Source: Pseudoalteromonas rubra (GTDB taxonomy: Bacteria; Pseudomonadota; Gammaproteobacteria; Enterobacterales; Alteromonadaceae). Taken from it: DNA of 64,000 bases. The stretch lies in assembly GCF_005887095.1 (NCBI RefSeq), contig NZ_PNCI01000001.1, forward strand, positions 62,001-126,000. Reading direction: 5' to 3'. Below are positions 10,838 to 20,184 of the stretch, one piece after another. Each line of letters begins with the position of its first letter. The first letter of the stretch is position 1. The notes beneath the pieces are model-generated. The model was given only the letters and a program-made list of their open reading frames with translations, searched no databases and was not told the DNA's origin. Both the position numbers and the translations under genes were made by a program.

Positions 10838-10946
10838 AATTGTTGTCTTTATAACTTTTCGCTTCCGGGTGTCATCAAAGTATCTTTTCTTTTTCGTTTT
10901 ATAGTCAGTATATTGAGATGAATGAAATTTGTTCAGGGAGCATGTT

Positions 10947-13580
10947 ATGCAACAGCAATATACAGAATTGAAACGAAACGTCAGCCTGCTTGGTGAGTTA
11001 TTGGGCACTACTATCGCTCACTCCCAGGGGACTGAGGTACTTGAAAAGGTTGAGTTGATCCGACATCTGGCCAAGTCATCTCGCAGTGGTGATGTGCAGG
11101 CAAGAGAGACGCTGATAGAGACTTTGCAATCCTTGCCAGACGAGGAACTATTACCCGTATGTCGCGCATTTAGCCATTTCCTGAATCTCGCCAACGTTGC
11201 TGAGCAGCAGCACACGATTTCAGACGCCGGTTGTCCGCAAGGGCCCTTTGACACACTGCAAACAACCTTGTCTGAGGTGACAGCGAAAGTAACCAAGGGA
11301 GATACCGATCTTCAAACCGTGACCAGCGTTATAGAGAATCTGTCCATTGAGTTGGTTTTAACAGCACACCCGACAGAAGTGACACGCCGCACTTTGATCA
11401 GTAAGCACGTCGAACTCAGTGAGTGTTTATCAGAACTGGCTGATTGTCAGGATAGCAGCTTATGCCGCACTGAAGTGATTTCTCGAATTGAACAACTGAT
11501 CTGCCAGGCCTGGCATACCAATGAAATCAGAAACAAACGCCCGACGCCACTAGAGGAAGCAAAATGGGGTTTTGCGGTCATTGAGAACAGCTTATGGGAC
11601 GCGGTACCCAAGTTTACGCGGACCTTGACCCATCTGGCAGAAGGGCAACTCGGTATAAGTCTGCCGGAAGATTACGCTCCTGTGAGCTTGGCATCGTGGA
11701 TGGGTGGGGACAGAGATGGCAACCCCAACGTCACCGCAGAGGTCACTCAAAGTGTCCTCGATCATGGCCGCTGGATGGCGCTGGACTTGTACTACCGCGA
11801 TTTGGACGTACTGAGTTCAGAATTATCAATGGCACCTGCAAATGAGGAGTTAAGAAAGCTTACGGGAGAGCATGCAGAGCCATACCGAGCGTTACTCAAG
11901 CAGTTAAAAGCTGATGTGAACGAAACCATATTGGCGCTGGAACATAAGATTAAATCGCTGCCCAGCTCACATCAGGACAAAATCCGTTCGACGGAGCAGC
12001 TCATGGCTCCGCTGACTGTCTGTTATCGATCTTTGACAGAGTGCGGTATGGAAGTGGTCGCAAACGGTATGTTGCTGGACGTGATGCACAGACTCAGATG
12101 CTTTGGGGTTCAGCTTTGCAAACTGGATATTCGTCAGGATTCGGGAAGGCATTGTGACGTATTGTCTGAAGTGACGCGTTATCTGGGGCTTGGAGATTAT
12201 GCACAATGGTCTGAGCAGGATAAGCAGGCTTTTCTGCTTTCAGAGCTTTCTTCTCGACGTCCCTTGTTGCCTAAACACTGGCAACCCAGCGAAGAGGTTC
12301 AGGAGGTGCTGGACACCTTTGCCGTGATTGCCAAGCAGGATAGAGCTGCGCTGGGTATCTATATTATCTCTATGGCCAGAGAAGCGTCAGATGTGCTGGC
12401 TGTGGAATTATTGCTTCAGGAAAGTGGCTGCCCGTTTAAACTGCCTGTGGCACCACTTTTCGAAACTCTGGATGACCTCAATCATGCGCAGGTGGTGATG
12501 CAGCAACTGTTCGATTCAAGCTGGTACAAAGGGCACGTAGGACAGCAGCAGTACGTAATGATTGGCTATTCTGACTCAGCTAAAGATGCTGGCATGATGG
12601 CGGCGGGCTGGGCACAGTATCTGGCCATGGAGCAGCTTATTGATGTGGGCGAAAAATACCAGGTTGAGATGCATTTGTTTCACGGTCGGGGTGGCACAAT
12701 AGGGCGTGGCGGCGCACCTGCTGCGCAGGCGTTACGTTCTCAGCCGCCGGGATCACTGAGTCATGGTTTGAGAGTGACAGAGCAAGGTGAAATGATCCGC
12801 TTTAAGTTTGGTCTTACTCCGGTCGCAATACAAAGCTTGTCACTCTATGCCAGCGCCATTATTGAGAATAATCTTTATCCGCCTCCGCAGCCCAAGTCGG
12901 ACTGGCGCGATGCGATGGCATTGCTGAGCGAACAGTCGTGTAAGCAGTATCGAGATTTTGTTCGTGGCAATGCAGACTTTGTATCTTATTTCAGAGCGGC
13001 GACACCCGAAATTGAGCTGGCAAAGTTGCCTTTAGGTTCACGCCCGGCAAAACGTAAGCCACAGGGAGGCATAGAGAGCCTTCGTGCCATTCCATGGATA
13101 TTCGCCTGGAGCCAAAATCGCCTGATGCTACCTGCCTGGCTTGGTGCCTTGGCTGGGATACAAAGTGTAGTTAAGGAGCATGGAGAGTCGCTACTTGGAG
13201 AGATGAGCGAACAATGGCCGTTTTTCAGAACGCGATTGGAGATGCTGGAAATGGTATTTTGTAAAACCGACTTATGGTTAAGCGAATATTATGATGCCCG
13301 ACTAGTCCCCGCACCGCTTCAGCCTTTAGGTAAGTTACTTCGCAGTGAATTGAAAGAAGCAACGCAGTTTATCGAAAAGTATGCTCCCAAGGGCTCGTTG
13401 CTATCGGCGCAGCCGTGGATCCGTGAGTCCATAGCGCTTCGTAACCCTTACACGGACCCACTCAACGTACTGCAGGTGGAGTTACTCAAACGTACCAGAG
13501 ATAAGGCCAACCCAGATCTGGACAGCGCATTGATGATCACTATGATGGGCATTGCGGCAGGGATAAGAAATACGGGTTAA
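10947..13580 (+). CDS. ppc: Phosphoenolpyruvate carboxylase
   Basis: An 877-residue cytoplasmic enzyme that carboxylates PEP with bicarbonate to oxaloacetate, refilling the TCA cycle. Catalytic landmarks are intact: His141 in [11 protein letters not shown] (His138 in E. coli), the glycine loop around His579 ([11 protein letters not shown], with Arg581 and Arg587), the [10 protein letters not shown] motif, [13 protein letters not shown], and the invariant C-terminal [11 protein letters not shown]. The length equals the E. coli enzyme (883). The frame opens at a TTG at 10929, but the ATG at 10947 has AGGGAG seven bases away and starts the family's MQQQYxxL-type N-terminus. It stands alone between the divergent sRNA and a terminator. 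The 5' region carries two Fur-like sites. Confidence 0.97.
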   Translation: MQQQYTELKRNVSLLGELLGTTIAHSQGTEVLEKVELIRHLAKSSRSGDVQARETLIETLQSLPDEELLPVCRAFSHFLNLANVAEQQHTISDAGCPQGPFDTLQTTLSEVTAKVTKGDTDLQTVTSVIENLSIELVLTAHPTEVTRRTLISKHVELSECLSELADCQDSSLCRTEVISRIEQLICQAWHTNEIRNKRPTPLEEAKWGFAVIENSLWDAVPKFTRTLTHLAEGQLGISLPEDYAPVSLASWMGGDRDGNPNVTAEVTQSVLDHGRWMALDLYYRDLDVLSSELSMAPANEELRKLTGEHAEPYRALLKQLKADVNETILALEHKIKSLPSSHQDKIRSTEQLMAPLTVCYRSLTECGMEVVANGMLLDVMHRLRCFGVQLCKLDIRQDSGRHCDVLSEVTRYLGLGDYAQWSEQDKQAFLLSELSSRRPLLPKHWQPSEEVQEVLDTFAVIAKQDRAALGIYIISMAREASDVLAVELLLQESGCPFKLPVAPLFETLDDLNHAQVVMQQLFDSSWYKGHVGQQQYVMIGYSDSAKDAGMMAAGWAQYLAMEQLIDVGEKYQVEMHLFHGRGGTIGRGGAPAAQALRSQPPGSLSHGLRVTEQGEMIRFKFGLTPVAIQSLSLYASAIIENNLYPPPQPKSDWRDAMALLSEQSCKQYRDFVRGNADFVSYFRAATPEIELAKLPLGSRPAKRKPQGGIESLRAIPWIFAWSQNRLMLPAWLGALAGIQSVVKEHGESLLGEMSEQWPFFRTRLEMLEMVFCKTDLWLSEYYDARLVPAPLQPLGKLLRSELKEATQFIEKYAPKGSLLSAQPWIRESIALRNPYTDPLNVLQVELLKRTRDKANPDLDSALMITMMGIAAGIRNTG

Positions 13581-13618
13581 TTTTTATTGATGCAATAATG
13601 ATTACATTGCGCAATAAC

Positions 13619-13647
13619 AAAAACCAATCCTATAGGGTTGGTTTTTT
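13619..13647 (+). terminator. ppc terminator
   Basis: Stem AAACCAATCC / GGGTTGGTTT (one G-U pair) with loop TATA, followed by TTT. It lies 39 bases after the ppc stop. Confidence 0.85.
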
Positions 13648-13677
13648 GATTTTATCTAGTTTTTTATGATTGATTTG

Positions 13678-13705
13678 TTGACATCAATTCGTATTTAACT
13701 AGAAT
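13678..13705 (+). promoter_or_regulatory. Sigma-70 promoter of the SpoIIAA-like gene
   Basis: A perfect -35 TTGACA (13678-13683), a 16-base spacer and -10 TAGAAT (13700-13705). It lies 57 bases before the ATG at 13763. Confidence 0.65.
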
Positions 13706-13762
13706 GCCCTGCTACCTTGTAAACGCACTTAACACTAGTTTAAGCAATAGTCAGAGGCTACA

Positions 13763-14131
13763 ATGTCAACGCTTTCTACCAGTATCACCTATGATGAAAC
13801 GACAACCTTAATCATGATGACCCTTAGAGGCAAAGCTGGGGTGGATGATGTTGTTAATGCCTACAAAGCGGCAAATAGTTATGCCTCAAAGCACCAAAGC
13901 AGTAAACTATTGGTGGATGTTTCTGAGCTTGAGCACAGGTTTGCTGCAATCGATGTTGTCAATGTCATGCCTAAGGTAGCGCACCATGTTAAAAACATGA
14001 AAATCGCCAGAGTCGTGGGTATTGAGGGGTTTATGCACGATTTGTTTTTACAGAAAGTGCAGCGTTTTGGCATTAATGCAGAAAATTTTGAGTGCTTCAA
14101 AAGTGCCAAGGAATGGTTGAGTAAAAGCTAA
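13763..14131 (+). CDS. SpoIIAA/STAS-like protein
   Basis: A 122-residue soluble protein. It begins with a two-strand segment (STSITYDETTTLIMMTLRGK), then alternates helices and strands as in the SpoIIAA-like (STAS/SEC14-type) fold: a helix around residues 30-45, the strand SSKLLVDVSEL, a helix VVNVMPKVAHHV, the strand IARVVGIEG, and a final amphipathic helix ECFKSAKEWLSK. Members of this group appear in marine bacteria as stand-alone proteins with no established role. Start ATG 13763 has AGAGG six bases upstream. It precedes cdd by 81 bases, with a hairpin between. Confidence 0.55.
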   Translation: MSTLSTSITYDETTTLIMMTLRGKAGVDDVVNAYKAANSYASKHQSSKLLVDVSELEHRFAAIDVVNVMPKVAHHVKNMKIARVVGIEGFMHDLFLQKVQRFGINAENFECFKSAKEWLSKS

Positions 14132-14177
14132 TTCGAGCGTAAACTGGTCTGCCATGAAACAAGCGCAAAACAGCGCT

Positions 14178-14197
14178 GCTCAGGCATTAGCCTGAGC
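14178..14197 (+). terminator. Hairpin ahead of cdd
   Basis: A perfect stem GCTCAGGC / GCCTGAGC with loop ATTA. It lacks a T tract, so it may be a weak terminator for the upstream gene or a leader structure 15 bases before the cdd start codon. Confidence 0.4.
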
Positions 14198-14212
14198 GAA
14201 TAATAATGATAT

Positions 14213-15076
14213 ATGGTAGACACTGACAACAAGTTAAACCCTTCCGTACTGGAAGTGTGCAAATCCGCTAACGGGGTACTAACCCCCGACCTTCAGAACC
14301 ACATTAAGTCTCTTCTCGGATGTGATAATACGCAATTAGGTCAAGTCCTGTTACCTTATGCAGCTAGCTTTGCTCAGGCACCTATTTCATCGTTTTTGGT
14401 TGGCGCTGTCGCTTATGACAAAAACACTGAATGCTATTTCTTAGGGGCTAACCTTGAGTTTTCTCACCGGGCGCTTTCGTTGGTTGTTCATGCTGAACAA
14501 GCCGCAATTAACAATGCCTGGTTAAATGGGGCTCAAGAAATCACTCGTATGGACATTACTGCTGCGCCATGTGGGTATTGTCGCCAGTTTATGAATGAGC
14601 TGAAAAATGCGAAACAGCTTAAAATCACCTTACCAACCGGAGAAACGAGCTTATCTCAATTGCTTCCAGGTGATTTTGGCCCTACAGATCTGGGTAATCA
14701 GGAGGCGCTGTTTGGCAGTAAATCTATCGATATACAGAACATAGACGGCCTGTCCGAAGAGTTAATTAAACATTTAAGTCAAGTGTATGCGCCTTATACA
14801 AAAAATGTGGCGGCGGCAGAGTTGGTGACGGCGAGCGGCAAGCGATTTTATGGGCGTTACATAGAGAATGCAGCATACAGCCCAAGCTTATCGCCTATGC
14901 AGAGTGCGCTTAGTCAGTTGGCAATGAGCGGTGAGATTCTGGCTGAGGCAAAGCTTGAACGAGCTACTTTGGTAGAAACAAAAGGAAGAGAGAACCAAAG
15001 GGCTGTGACAGAAGCTGTAATAAGCAGTTTTAACGACGCGTTAGAACTGCAGTATCATGTGATTGAACTAAAGTAG
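14213..15076 (+). CDS. cdd: Cytidine deaminase
   Basis: A 287-residue homodimeric zinc enzyme that deaminates cytidine and deoxycytidine to uridine and deoxyuridine, of the long E. coli type (294 residues; an active N-terminal and a degenerate C-terminal deaminase domain). Zinc ligands are His93 (HAEQAA, with catalytic Glu95) and Cys120/Cys123 (PCGYC). The C-terminal half repeats the fold (YIENAAYSPSLSPMQSAL) without zinc ligands, as known for this type. The ATG at 14213 has no clear Shine-Dalgarno. Convergent with udp, which consumes the uridine it makes; the two stop codons lie within one hairpin. Confidence 0.93.
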   Translation: MVDTDNKLNPSVLEVCKSANGVLTPDLQNHIKSLLGCDNTQLGQVLLPYAASFAQAPISSFLVGAVAYDKNTECYFLGANLEFSHRALSLVVHAEQAAINNAWLNGAQEITRMDITAAPCGYCRQFMNELKNAKQLKITLPTGETSLSQLLPGDFGPTDLGNQEALFGSKSIDIQNIDGLSEELIKHLSQVYAPYTKNVAAAELVTASGKRFYGRYIENAAYSPSLSPMQSALSQLAMSGEILAEAKLERATLVETKGRENQRAVTEAVISSFNDALELQYHVIELK

Positions 15077-15091
15077 GCCGACGCCTACTTT
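15070..15091. terminator. Shared cdd/udp terminator across both stop codons
   Basis: A perfect inverted repeat AAAGTAGGC-CGAC-GCCTACTTT. The cdd stop TAG (15074-15076) is in the left arm and the udp stop TAG (15087-15085) in the right arm. Confidence 0.75.
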
Positions 15092-15849
15092 GTTCTTTCT
15101 AGTACGATCTCGGCAGTCTTGATCACAACCGCGACTGCGTTTTTCTCTACCAGTTTATGGTCGACATTCGGGATCTCCTGGCGTGTACGATTTACCAGTA
15201 CGCCGGCTACACAGGCTGCTTTTAGTCCCAAAGCGGCACACATTGTAAAGAGCGTCGCAGACTCCATTTCATAGTTCATTACATTGAGCTTTTGCCATTC
15301 TTCACACGAGCCCTGAAACGCCTTTGGCACATATCCGGAAAAGGTATCATAGCGTTCCTGGCCCGGATAGAAGGTATCACTAGAGGCGGTGATACCAGTA
15401 TGATAGGTCACACCCAGCTGCTCACAGGCCTCAACCATGGCAGAGGTGCTGTGGAAATCAGACACTGCAGGGTAGGCAAGTGGGGCAAAATGTTGACTGG
15501 CACCATCAAGGCGCACAGAAGCGGTGCTAACCAGAATATCACCTTCATTGATATGCGGCTGAATAGCGCCAGTGGTACCTATGCGTAAAAAGGTATTGAC
15601 GCCAAGTTGAGCGAGTTCTTCAACCGCAATTGACGTTGATGGTCCACCGATACCAGTAGAGCAAATCACAATAGATTGGCCGTTAATATCGCCAAGATAT
15701 ACGTGAAATTCGCGTGTCTGAGCCAAACATTTTGGGTTGTCCAGTTGCTCAGCGATCCGCTCTGAACGTTTTGGGTCGCCAGGAACGATAGCCAGTGTTG
15801 CACCGTTTAGATCTGCTTTCGAAAGACCCAGGTGAAATACCTTTTCCAT
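15085..15849 (-). CDS. udp: Uridine phosphorylase
   Basis: A 254-residue enzyme of the nucleoside phosphorylase family that splits uridine with phosphate into uracil and ribose-1-phosphate. Seen: the phosphate loop PGDPKR near the N-terminus, [19 protein letters not shown], the base-binding [10 protein letters not shown] and the ribose-binding [11 protein letters not shown]. The length equals E. coli Udp (253). The frame opens ten codons earlier, but the ATG at 15849 starts the family's MxKVFHLGL N-terminus and has AAGG upstream. Convergent with cdd. Confidence 0.95.
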   Translation of the reverse strand: MEKVFHLGLSKADLNGATLAIVPGDPKRSERIAEQLDNPKCLAQTREFHVYLGDINGQSIVICSTGIGGPSTSIAVEELAQLGVNTFLRIGTTGAIQPHINEGDILVSTASVRLDGASQHFAPLAYPAVSDFHSTSAMVEACEQLGVTYHTGITASSDTFYPGQERYDTFSGYVPKAFQGSCEEWQKLNVMNYEMESATLFTMCAALGLKAACVAGVLVNRTRQEIPNVDHKLVEKNAVAVVIKTAEIVLERTK

Positions 15850-16152
15850 AAATAAACCTTGTGTAGTTCTAAAGCCCAATGGTCAATTTTACCTGCAGTT
15901 AAGTACAGGACGAATGTCCTTATCCTGGCCTTTGAGCGTTACAATTGTGTCGTTTAGTGAAATCCCCCCGTGAGCCCGGGTTTATGCAATTATTTTATGT
16001 TTAAGCCTCAATGAAACAAAGGGTTGTTTATCTTGCGCTGATATTAGATATCGGCATTTAAACGCCAAACTGTAAACGCAGAGCTAATTGAAATTAACCG
16101 ATTGCTTGCAACATTGTCGACTGTCTTCTAAACCTTAATAAGGAGAAAGCAA
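15850..16152. other. Divergent promoter region of udp and the DUF2189 gene
   Basis: A gap of about 300 bases. It holds a short hairpin AGGAC-GAAT-GTCCT near 15907-15921 and a TTGCAAC motif near 16106. Neither is enough to name a regulator. No open frame of interest until the small one at 16153. Confidence 0.35.
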
Positions 16153-16221
16153 ATGGGGAATACCTACTATGCCTGCAACACAATCGATAGACAAGCACAA
16201 CGAGTTTGCCCGCTGTTTTGA
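16153..16221 (+). CDS. Possible 22-codon leader ORF overlapping the DUF2189 start
   Basis: The region's only strong Shine-Dalgarno (AAGGAG, 16139-16144) is placed for the ATG at 16153, which opens a 22-residue frame (MGNTYYACNTIDRQ...) ending at TGA 16219-16221. This frame differs from the DUF2189 gene, whose ATG at 16169 lies inside it. It may be a translated leader that couples translation, or the Shine-Dalgarno may simply serve 16169 inefficiently. No homology is recognised. Confidence 0.3.
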   Translation: MGNTYYACNTIDRQAQRVCPLF

Positions 16222-16948
16222 AAGCAACAAGCTAAGCCCATTTGTGGCGTTTCATTGGCTCGCGCTCGCTTTTAAAGATATAGCTCGAGCGCCTTTGCTC
16301 AGTTTAATTTATGGACTGGTTTTTACAACAATTCCCGCGGCCATTATGTGGCTTGCGTTTGAAGTTGAAACACACCTTGTTATTTTGCCTGCGGCTGTTG
16401 CATTTGCACTGATAGGTCCTGCGTTTGCCGCTGGGCTGTATGACGTGGCCTGGGAACTAGAGAAAGGCCATAAGCCAACCCTCAGTCATAGTCTCAAAAG
16501 TATGTTCAGAAACCCGGCCGGTGAGTGGGGCTTTGCAATCTTACTCATGGTCATTATGATAGTCTGGATGCGCCTTGCGGCATTAATCCACGCATTGTAC
16601 CCCAATGTGCCAAACCCCAACTTTGAGCAGCTTTCGGCATTTTTGGGACTAGGAACATTGGTGGGTGGCATTCTCGTGGTGACGGTGTTCGCGATTTCTG
16701 CGTTTACACCTCAGATTATGATGGAGCGTCGTGTTGATATTATGACGGCAGTAGTGTCATCCATTCATGCTGTAAAGTCTAATGTAGCAGCGATGATAGT
16801 GTGGGGCGCGACCATAGGTGTTCTGGTAATCGTGGGTTTCCTGACTGGTACGGCTGGCTTTATTGTCATCATGCCGCTGCTGGCCTATGCCAGTTGGCAT
16901 GGATATATTGCGACAATTAAAACCAAAAAACCAAGAAAATACGAATAA
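16169..16948 (+). CDS. DUF2189 integral membrane protein
   Basis: A 259-residue protein with six hydrophobic helices. The N-terminal FHWLALAFKDIARAPLLSLI matches the DUF2189 signature, in which a WL-x(4-6)-D-x-x-R-x-P-x-x-S-L-x-Y-G segment precedes the first helix. Function is unknown; some members sit near cytochrome oxidase genes, which is not the case here. Start ATG 16169 is preferred, although the good Shine-Dalgarno sits 24 bases upstream and favours an out-of-frame ATG at 16153. It appears monocistronic. Confidence 0.8.
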   Translation: MPATQSIDKHNEFARCFESNKLSPFVAFHWLALAFKDIARAPLLSLIYGLVFTTIPAAIMWLAFEVETHLVILPAAVAFALIGPAFAAGLYDVAWELEKGHKPTLSHSLKSMFRNPAGEWGFAILLMVIMIVWMRLAALIHALYPNVPNPNFEQLSAFLGLGTLVGGILVVTVFAISAFTPQIMMERRVDIMTAVVSSIHAVKSNVAAMIVWGATIGVLVIVGFLTGTAGFIVIMPLLAYASWHGYIATIKTKKPRKYE

Positions 16949-17231
16949 GCAAACACTTAGCCTGCATATTCAACCGCTCTGGACACTTTCGTCAACGTCG
17001 GAGCGGTTGACTTATCTCTCAGCCATGTTATACCGACTCCAGTACAATTTATATTATCGTTTTAAAGTCCACTAGATTTCCGTAACCAATTGAAAAATAA
17101 GAAGTGACTTGGTGTATTAGTGAGATGCTTGTGAAGCTTTTCGCTAACCGGTCACACTGATTTTGATAATTTAATAATTATTCTTTGAGTAACGGTGTGG
17201 CATGTTTATGCAGTTGACTGAGGAGGTCTCA

Positions 17232-18344
17232 ATGAGTGATAGCAAGGTAAAATTTCATCAGAAAATAGAAAGCTGTTTATGTCCGCCGGGCGACGGTGTG
17301 TTTACTGTCAACACGGCAAAAGAAAGAAAAGCTGCGTTGCGTGAGAAACTCTATGGTCAGACAGAGAACATTGAGCCTCTTTGGAAAGCTTCACTGAATA
17401 CACTATCTGATAGCGAATACAAAGCTGCCATTTTGGGGATCAGTTCAGATTGTGGCGGTGGCATCTTAAGAGGCGCTAACTGGGGACCCTTATTTCTTCG
17501 TTCCACACTGCTGACACAGCAACCTCAAGTCAGCGCGTTTGATTTGGGTGATGTGCGGGTTATTCCTCATTTGCTGCATGACAAATACCTCAATGAGGGA
17601 ACCATCAGTAACTGTCAGAAGGCCTTGTATCAGGACGAAAACAGTGAGTACCATGTGTCTCCGCTTTCTATCACTGAAGATGTATGTGATGGCTTTTATG
17701 CACACTATCCTGAAAAAGGGATCTTTGGTATCGGTGGTGATCACTCTATCAGTTACCCGCTTACCAAGTCGTATCTTAAAGCCAAACGAGATCAGGGTAA
17801 GCGCACGGCAATTATTCACTTTGATGCACACACTGATTTGCTGGTTGAGCGCTTAGGGATTGACCTGTGCTTCGGTTCCTGGTGTACACATATTCTGGAA
17901 TTTCTTCCTGCACCGCACCACCTTATTCAGTTTGGGATCCGTTCCAGTGGCAAAAGTAAAGCACATTGGGAATCTACGTTTGGCGTTAAACAACATTGGG
18001 CCCATGAAATTCGCGAACAGGGTGCAAGTGCTATCGTAGAGCAGGTCATTAAGCAGCTTAAAGAAGATAAAGTCGATGAGCTGTATGTCAGTTTTGATAT
18101 TGACGCGCTGGATGAAGAATTTGCTGCGGCAACTGGTACACCAGAATCTGGTGGTATGACACCCGATGAGGCAATGATCATCCTAACGGCGCTTAGCAAA
18201 GAGTTTCCGATCACGGGTGCTGATATGATGGAGATAGCGCCATTTACAGACAGCTCTCTTGCTGGCTCGTCGAGTTCCGAAACGACGCTTCGAGAAGGGG
18301 CGAAATTGTCCGCTTTTCTGATTGATGCCATCAACAAAAGCTAA
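17232..18344 (+). CDS. Ureohydrolase (arginase/agmatinase family)
   Basis: A 370-residue member of the binuclear manganese ureohydrolase superfamily (arginase, agmatinase, guanidinobutyrase, formimidoylglutamase). All metal-site motifs are present: His171 in GGDHS, Asp198/His200/Asp202 in FDAHTD, and Asp289/Asp291 in SFDIDALD. The C-terminal part has GMTPDEA and the DMMEIAP segment. It is longer than the usual 300-320 residues because of about 70 extra N-terminal residues. The ATG at 17232 has a near-perfect Shine-Dalgarno (GAGGAGGT) and is preferred to an in-frame ATG at 17202. No hut, arg or spe gene is adjacent, so the substrate stays open. Confidence 0.85.
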   Translation: MSDSKVKFHQKIESCLCPPGDGVFTVNTAKERKAALREKLYGQTENIEPLWKASLNTLSDSEYKAAILGISSDCGGGILRGANWGPLFLRSTLLTQQPQVSAFDLGDVRVIPHLLHDKYLNEGTISNCQKALYQDENSEYHVSPLSITEDVCDGFYAHYPEKGIFGIGGDHSISYPLTKSYLKAKRDQGKRTAIIHFDAHTDLLVERLGIDLCFGSWCTHILEFLPAPHHLIQFGIRSSGKSKAHWESTFGVKQHWAHEIREQGASAIVEQVIKQLKEDKVDELYVSFDIDALDEEFAAATGTPESGGMTPDEAMIILTALSKEFPITGADMMEIAPFTDSSLAGSSSSETTLREGAKLSAFLIDAINKS

Positions 18345-18353
18345 TCAAACAGT

Positions 18354-18377
18354 GAAAGAGGGCTTCGGCCTTCTTTC
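18354..18377 (+). terminator. Terminator of the ureohydrolase gene
   Basis: Stem GAAAGAGGGC / GCCTTCTTTC with a TTCG loop (one G-U pair). The T tract is weak. Confidence 0.6.
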
Positions 18378-18497
18378 ATCTTACCGTCATCAGAGCTAAC
18401 CACTTCAATTAAAATTTAACTGCTAACTCTATTCACAGTATCCGAATATTTTCCTATATTAAAAATTGTAGGTTAATAAAAACCAAAGGAGCGATGC

Positions 18498-19196
18498 TTG
18501 GTACGCTGGCTAATTTACCCGTTGTTAATGCTAGGGAGTATTGGAACACACGCCTATACACTGACTCTGGTTACTGAAAATTTCGCGCATTTTCAGTATG
18601 TAAACGGAGAGGGCGAGTTGGTTGGTCATGCTGCGGATAAAGTCGTTCAAGTGTTAAATGAGGCAAACGTTGATTACCAGCTATCGGTAGATAACTGGAG
18701 TATTTCTTATAACAGTGCAAAGCGCGATCCAAACACCTGTATTTTCTCTATTGCCAAAAGCAAGCAGCGGGACGCGCTATTTTCATGGGTGTTCCCCATC
18801 GGAGGCTTTACGACCTCTTTTTATGCTCTTAAGTCTGCGAATCTTCATATCGATAACCTGGAGCAGGCTCGGCAGTATAAGATAGCAGTTATTCGAGATA
18901 ACTTCAGTCATCAATACCTCAAGAGCCAAGGCTTTTCAGAAGGTCAGCAGCTCTTGCTAATCCAATCATTTGATAAAATATTTCAGTTACTTGCTACGCG
19001 ACGAGATATTGTTGATTTAGTGATTCTGAGTGACGCTCAGTTTGAGCATAAGAGCAAGAGCGAGCCTATGAGCAGTGAACTTGAGCGTGTAATGACGCTC
19101 AATCAGATGAATACTCAACTCTATTTCGCCTGCAATAAAAAAGTACCCCAAAGTATTATTAAACGCATCAAGGCCGCCTACGATCGCTTGTATTAG
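18498..19196 (+). CDS. Periplasmic solute-binding protein (family 3-like), orphan
   Basis: A 232-residue protein with a signal peptide ([18 protein letters not shown]) followed by a fold like bacterial extracellular solute-binding family 3: [20 protein letters not shown], then [19 protein letters not shown] and a hinge-type second lobe. Proteins of this kind in Pseudoalteromonas and Shewanella are often encoded alone and are not clearly tied to ABC transporters. The start is an unusual TTG at 18498, set by AAAGGAG seven bases upstream; the nearby ATG at 18494 is out of frame. Its stop overlaps the convergent DUF2132 gene by four bases. Confidence 0.75.
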   Translation: MVRWLIYPLLMLGSIGTHAYTLTLVTENFAHFQYVNGEGELVGHAADKVVQVLNEANVDYQLSVDNWSISYNSAKRDPNTCIFSIAKSKQRDALFSWVFPIGGFTTSFYALKSANLHIDNLEQARQYKIAVIRDNFSHQYLKSQGFSEGQQLLLIQSFDKIFQLLATRRDIVDLVILSDAQFEHKSKSEPMSSELERVMTLNQMNTQLYFACNKKVPQSIIKRIKAAYDRLY

Positions 19197-19441
19197 GGTT
19201 TCTTAATCTCCGGCCAGCTAAAGCCATGAAAAGTGTCTATATAGAGCGCCTCTACTTTTTCTCTTGCCCATGGCGTTTTACGTAGAAACTTTAGGCTCGA
19301 CTTCACCGAAGGGTCCTTTTTGAAGCAATTAATATTGACTGCCTCAGACATTGCTTCCCAGCCGAGTTGTTCAACCAGGCGTTCAATAATGTCCTGAAGC
19401 TTGACGCCATGTAATGGGTTGTTGGGTTGTGATCCGCTCAT
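19193..19441 (-). CDS. VF530/DUF2132 family protein
   Basis: An 82-residue protein with the family's hallmark [20 protein letters not shown] start and the [20 protein letters not shown] core. The solved VF530 structure from Vibrio fischeri is a small helical fold, proposed to bind DNA. The length is typical. Convergent with, and overlapping by four bases, the solute-binding gene; divergent from nothing close. No operon partner is evident, though the DUF1496 gene lies 27 bases upstream on the same strand. Confidence 0.85.
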   Translation of the reverse strand: MSGSQPNNPLHGVKLQDIIERLVEQLGWEAMSEAVNINCFKKDPSVKSSLKFLRKTPWAREKVEALYIDTFHGFSWPEIKKP

Positions 19442-19468
19442 ACTGCTTTATTCATTGTGTCAAAGCGC

Positions 19469-19753
19469 CTAGTGTACCCTGATTTTACCTTTCATTTCTA
19501 CTCTGATGGGGTTTCCGTTCTCATCAAGTTGAAGCCACATTAGCTGACTTTGCGGTTGGTTTGCATAACGGTGACTGCAAACATAAAGTTTATCAACTTG
19601 CTTAATGATAGCCCCCTGAGTGTATCGGAGATCCTGATACCAACACACGGGCTGCAGCTGCTCAAGGTATAAATTTGTTTCATTACCAAAGGCAAGTCCT
19701 TTGAGTGGAATCAAAAAAAATGTAAATAAAAAGCAAACTGACCGATTTTTCAT
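19469..19753 (-). CDS. DUF1496 (YnjH-like) exported protein
   Basis: A 94-residue protein with a signal peptide (MKNRSVCFLFTFFLIPLKGLA) and the DUF1496 core CWYQDLRYTQGAIIKQVDKLYVC, in which two cysteines could form a disulfide. Start ATG 19753 has GGGAG eight bases upstream. The gene lies 27 bases upstream of the DUF2132 gene on the same strand, so the two may be cotranscribed. Function is unknown across the family. Confidence 0.7.
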   Translation of the reverse strand: MKNRSVCFLFTFFLIPLKGLAFGNETNLYLEQLQPVCWYQDLRYTQGAIIKQVDKLYVCSHRYANQPQSQLMWLQLDENGNPIRVEMKGKIRVH

Positions 19754-19905
19754 GGCATAACTCCCAGTTCAAGCTAAATTTAAGTGGGTAAGCTAATGTA
19801 CTATATACCTTAGCTATTGGTAATGTGTCGGCAAGCATCTTGTTGCTGTCTGGCCAAGATAATACATGCAGAAGTTGGGCCTATTCTTAGGTCTCAGGAG
19901 GGATT

Positions 19906-20136
19906 ATGGCATTTGATGAAAAACTAATGGCTGAGCTGGAACTACTGGTGAAGTTTCCACGTAGTAGTTTGCACCAGGGGATAAAAATACATAAAAATGC
20001 AGATCAGGGTATTTTGGCAGCTGCCGAACGCTTGTATGCGAAAGGCGTTATCGATCAGCCCGATGGTGGGTACTTGACCGACCTTGGACATGATTTGTTA
20101 ACTCATTTGGATCAGGTACATAGTGCCCTTAAGTAG
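19906..20136 (+). CDS. TIGR02647 family protein
   Basis: A 76-residue soluble protein that matches the TIGR02647 family along its whole length: FDEKLMAELELLVKF at the start, GIKIHKNADQGILAAAERLY in the middle and YLTDLGHDLLTHL near the end. The family is found in marine gammaproteobacteria and has no known function; the middle and end read like a winged-helix element. Start ATG has an excellent AGGAGG Shine-Dalgarno. Confidence 0.8.
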   Translation: MAFDEKLMAELELLVKFPRSSLHQGIKIHKNADQGILAAAERLYAKGVIDQPDGGYLTDLGHDLLTHLDQVHSALK

Positions 20137-20150
20137 GATATGAAATGAGA

Positions 20151-20173
20151 GGAGCGCAACATATCAGCGCTCC
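20151..20173. terminator. Hairpin between convergent genes
   Basis: Stem GGAGCGC / GCGCTCC with a 9-base loop between the TIGR02647 gene and maiA. No T tract. Confidence 0.5.
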
Positions 20174-20184
20174 TGTACTATGTA

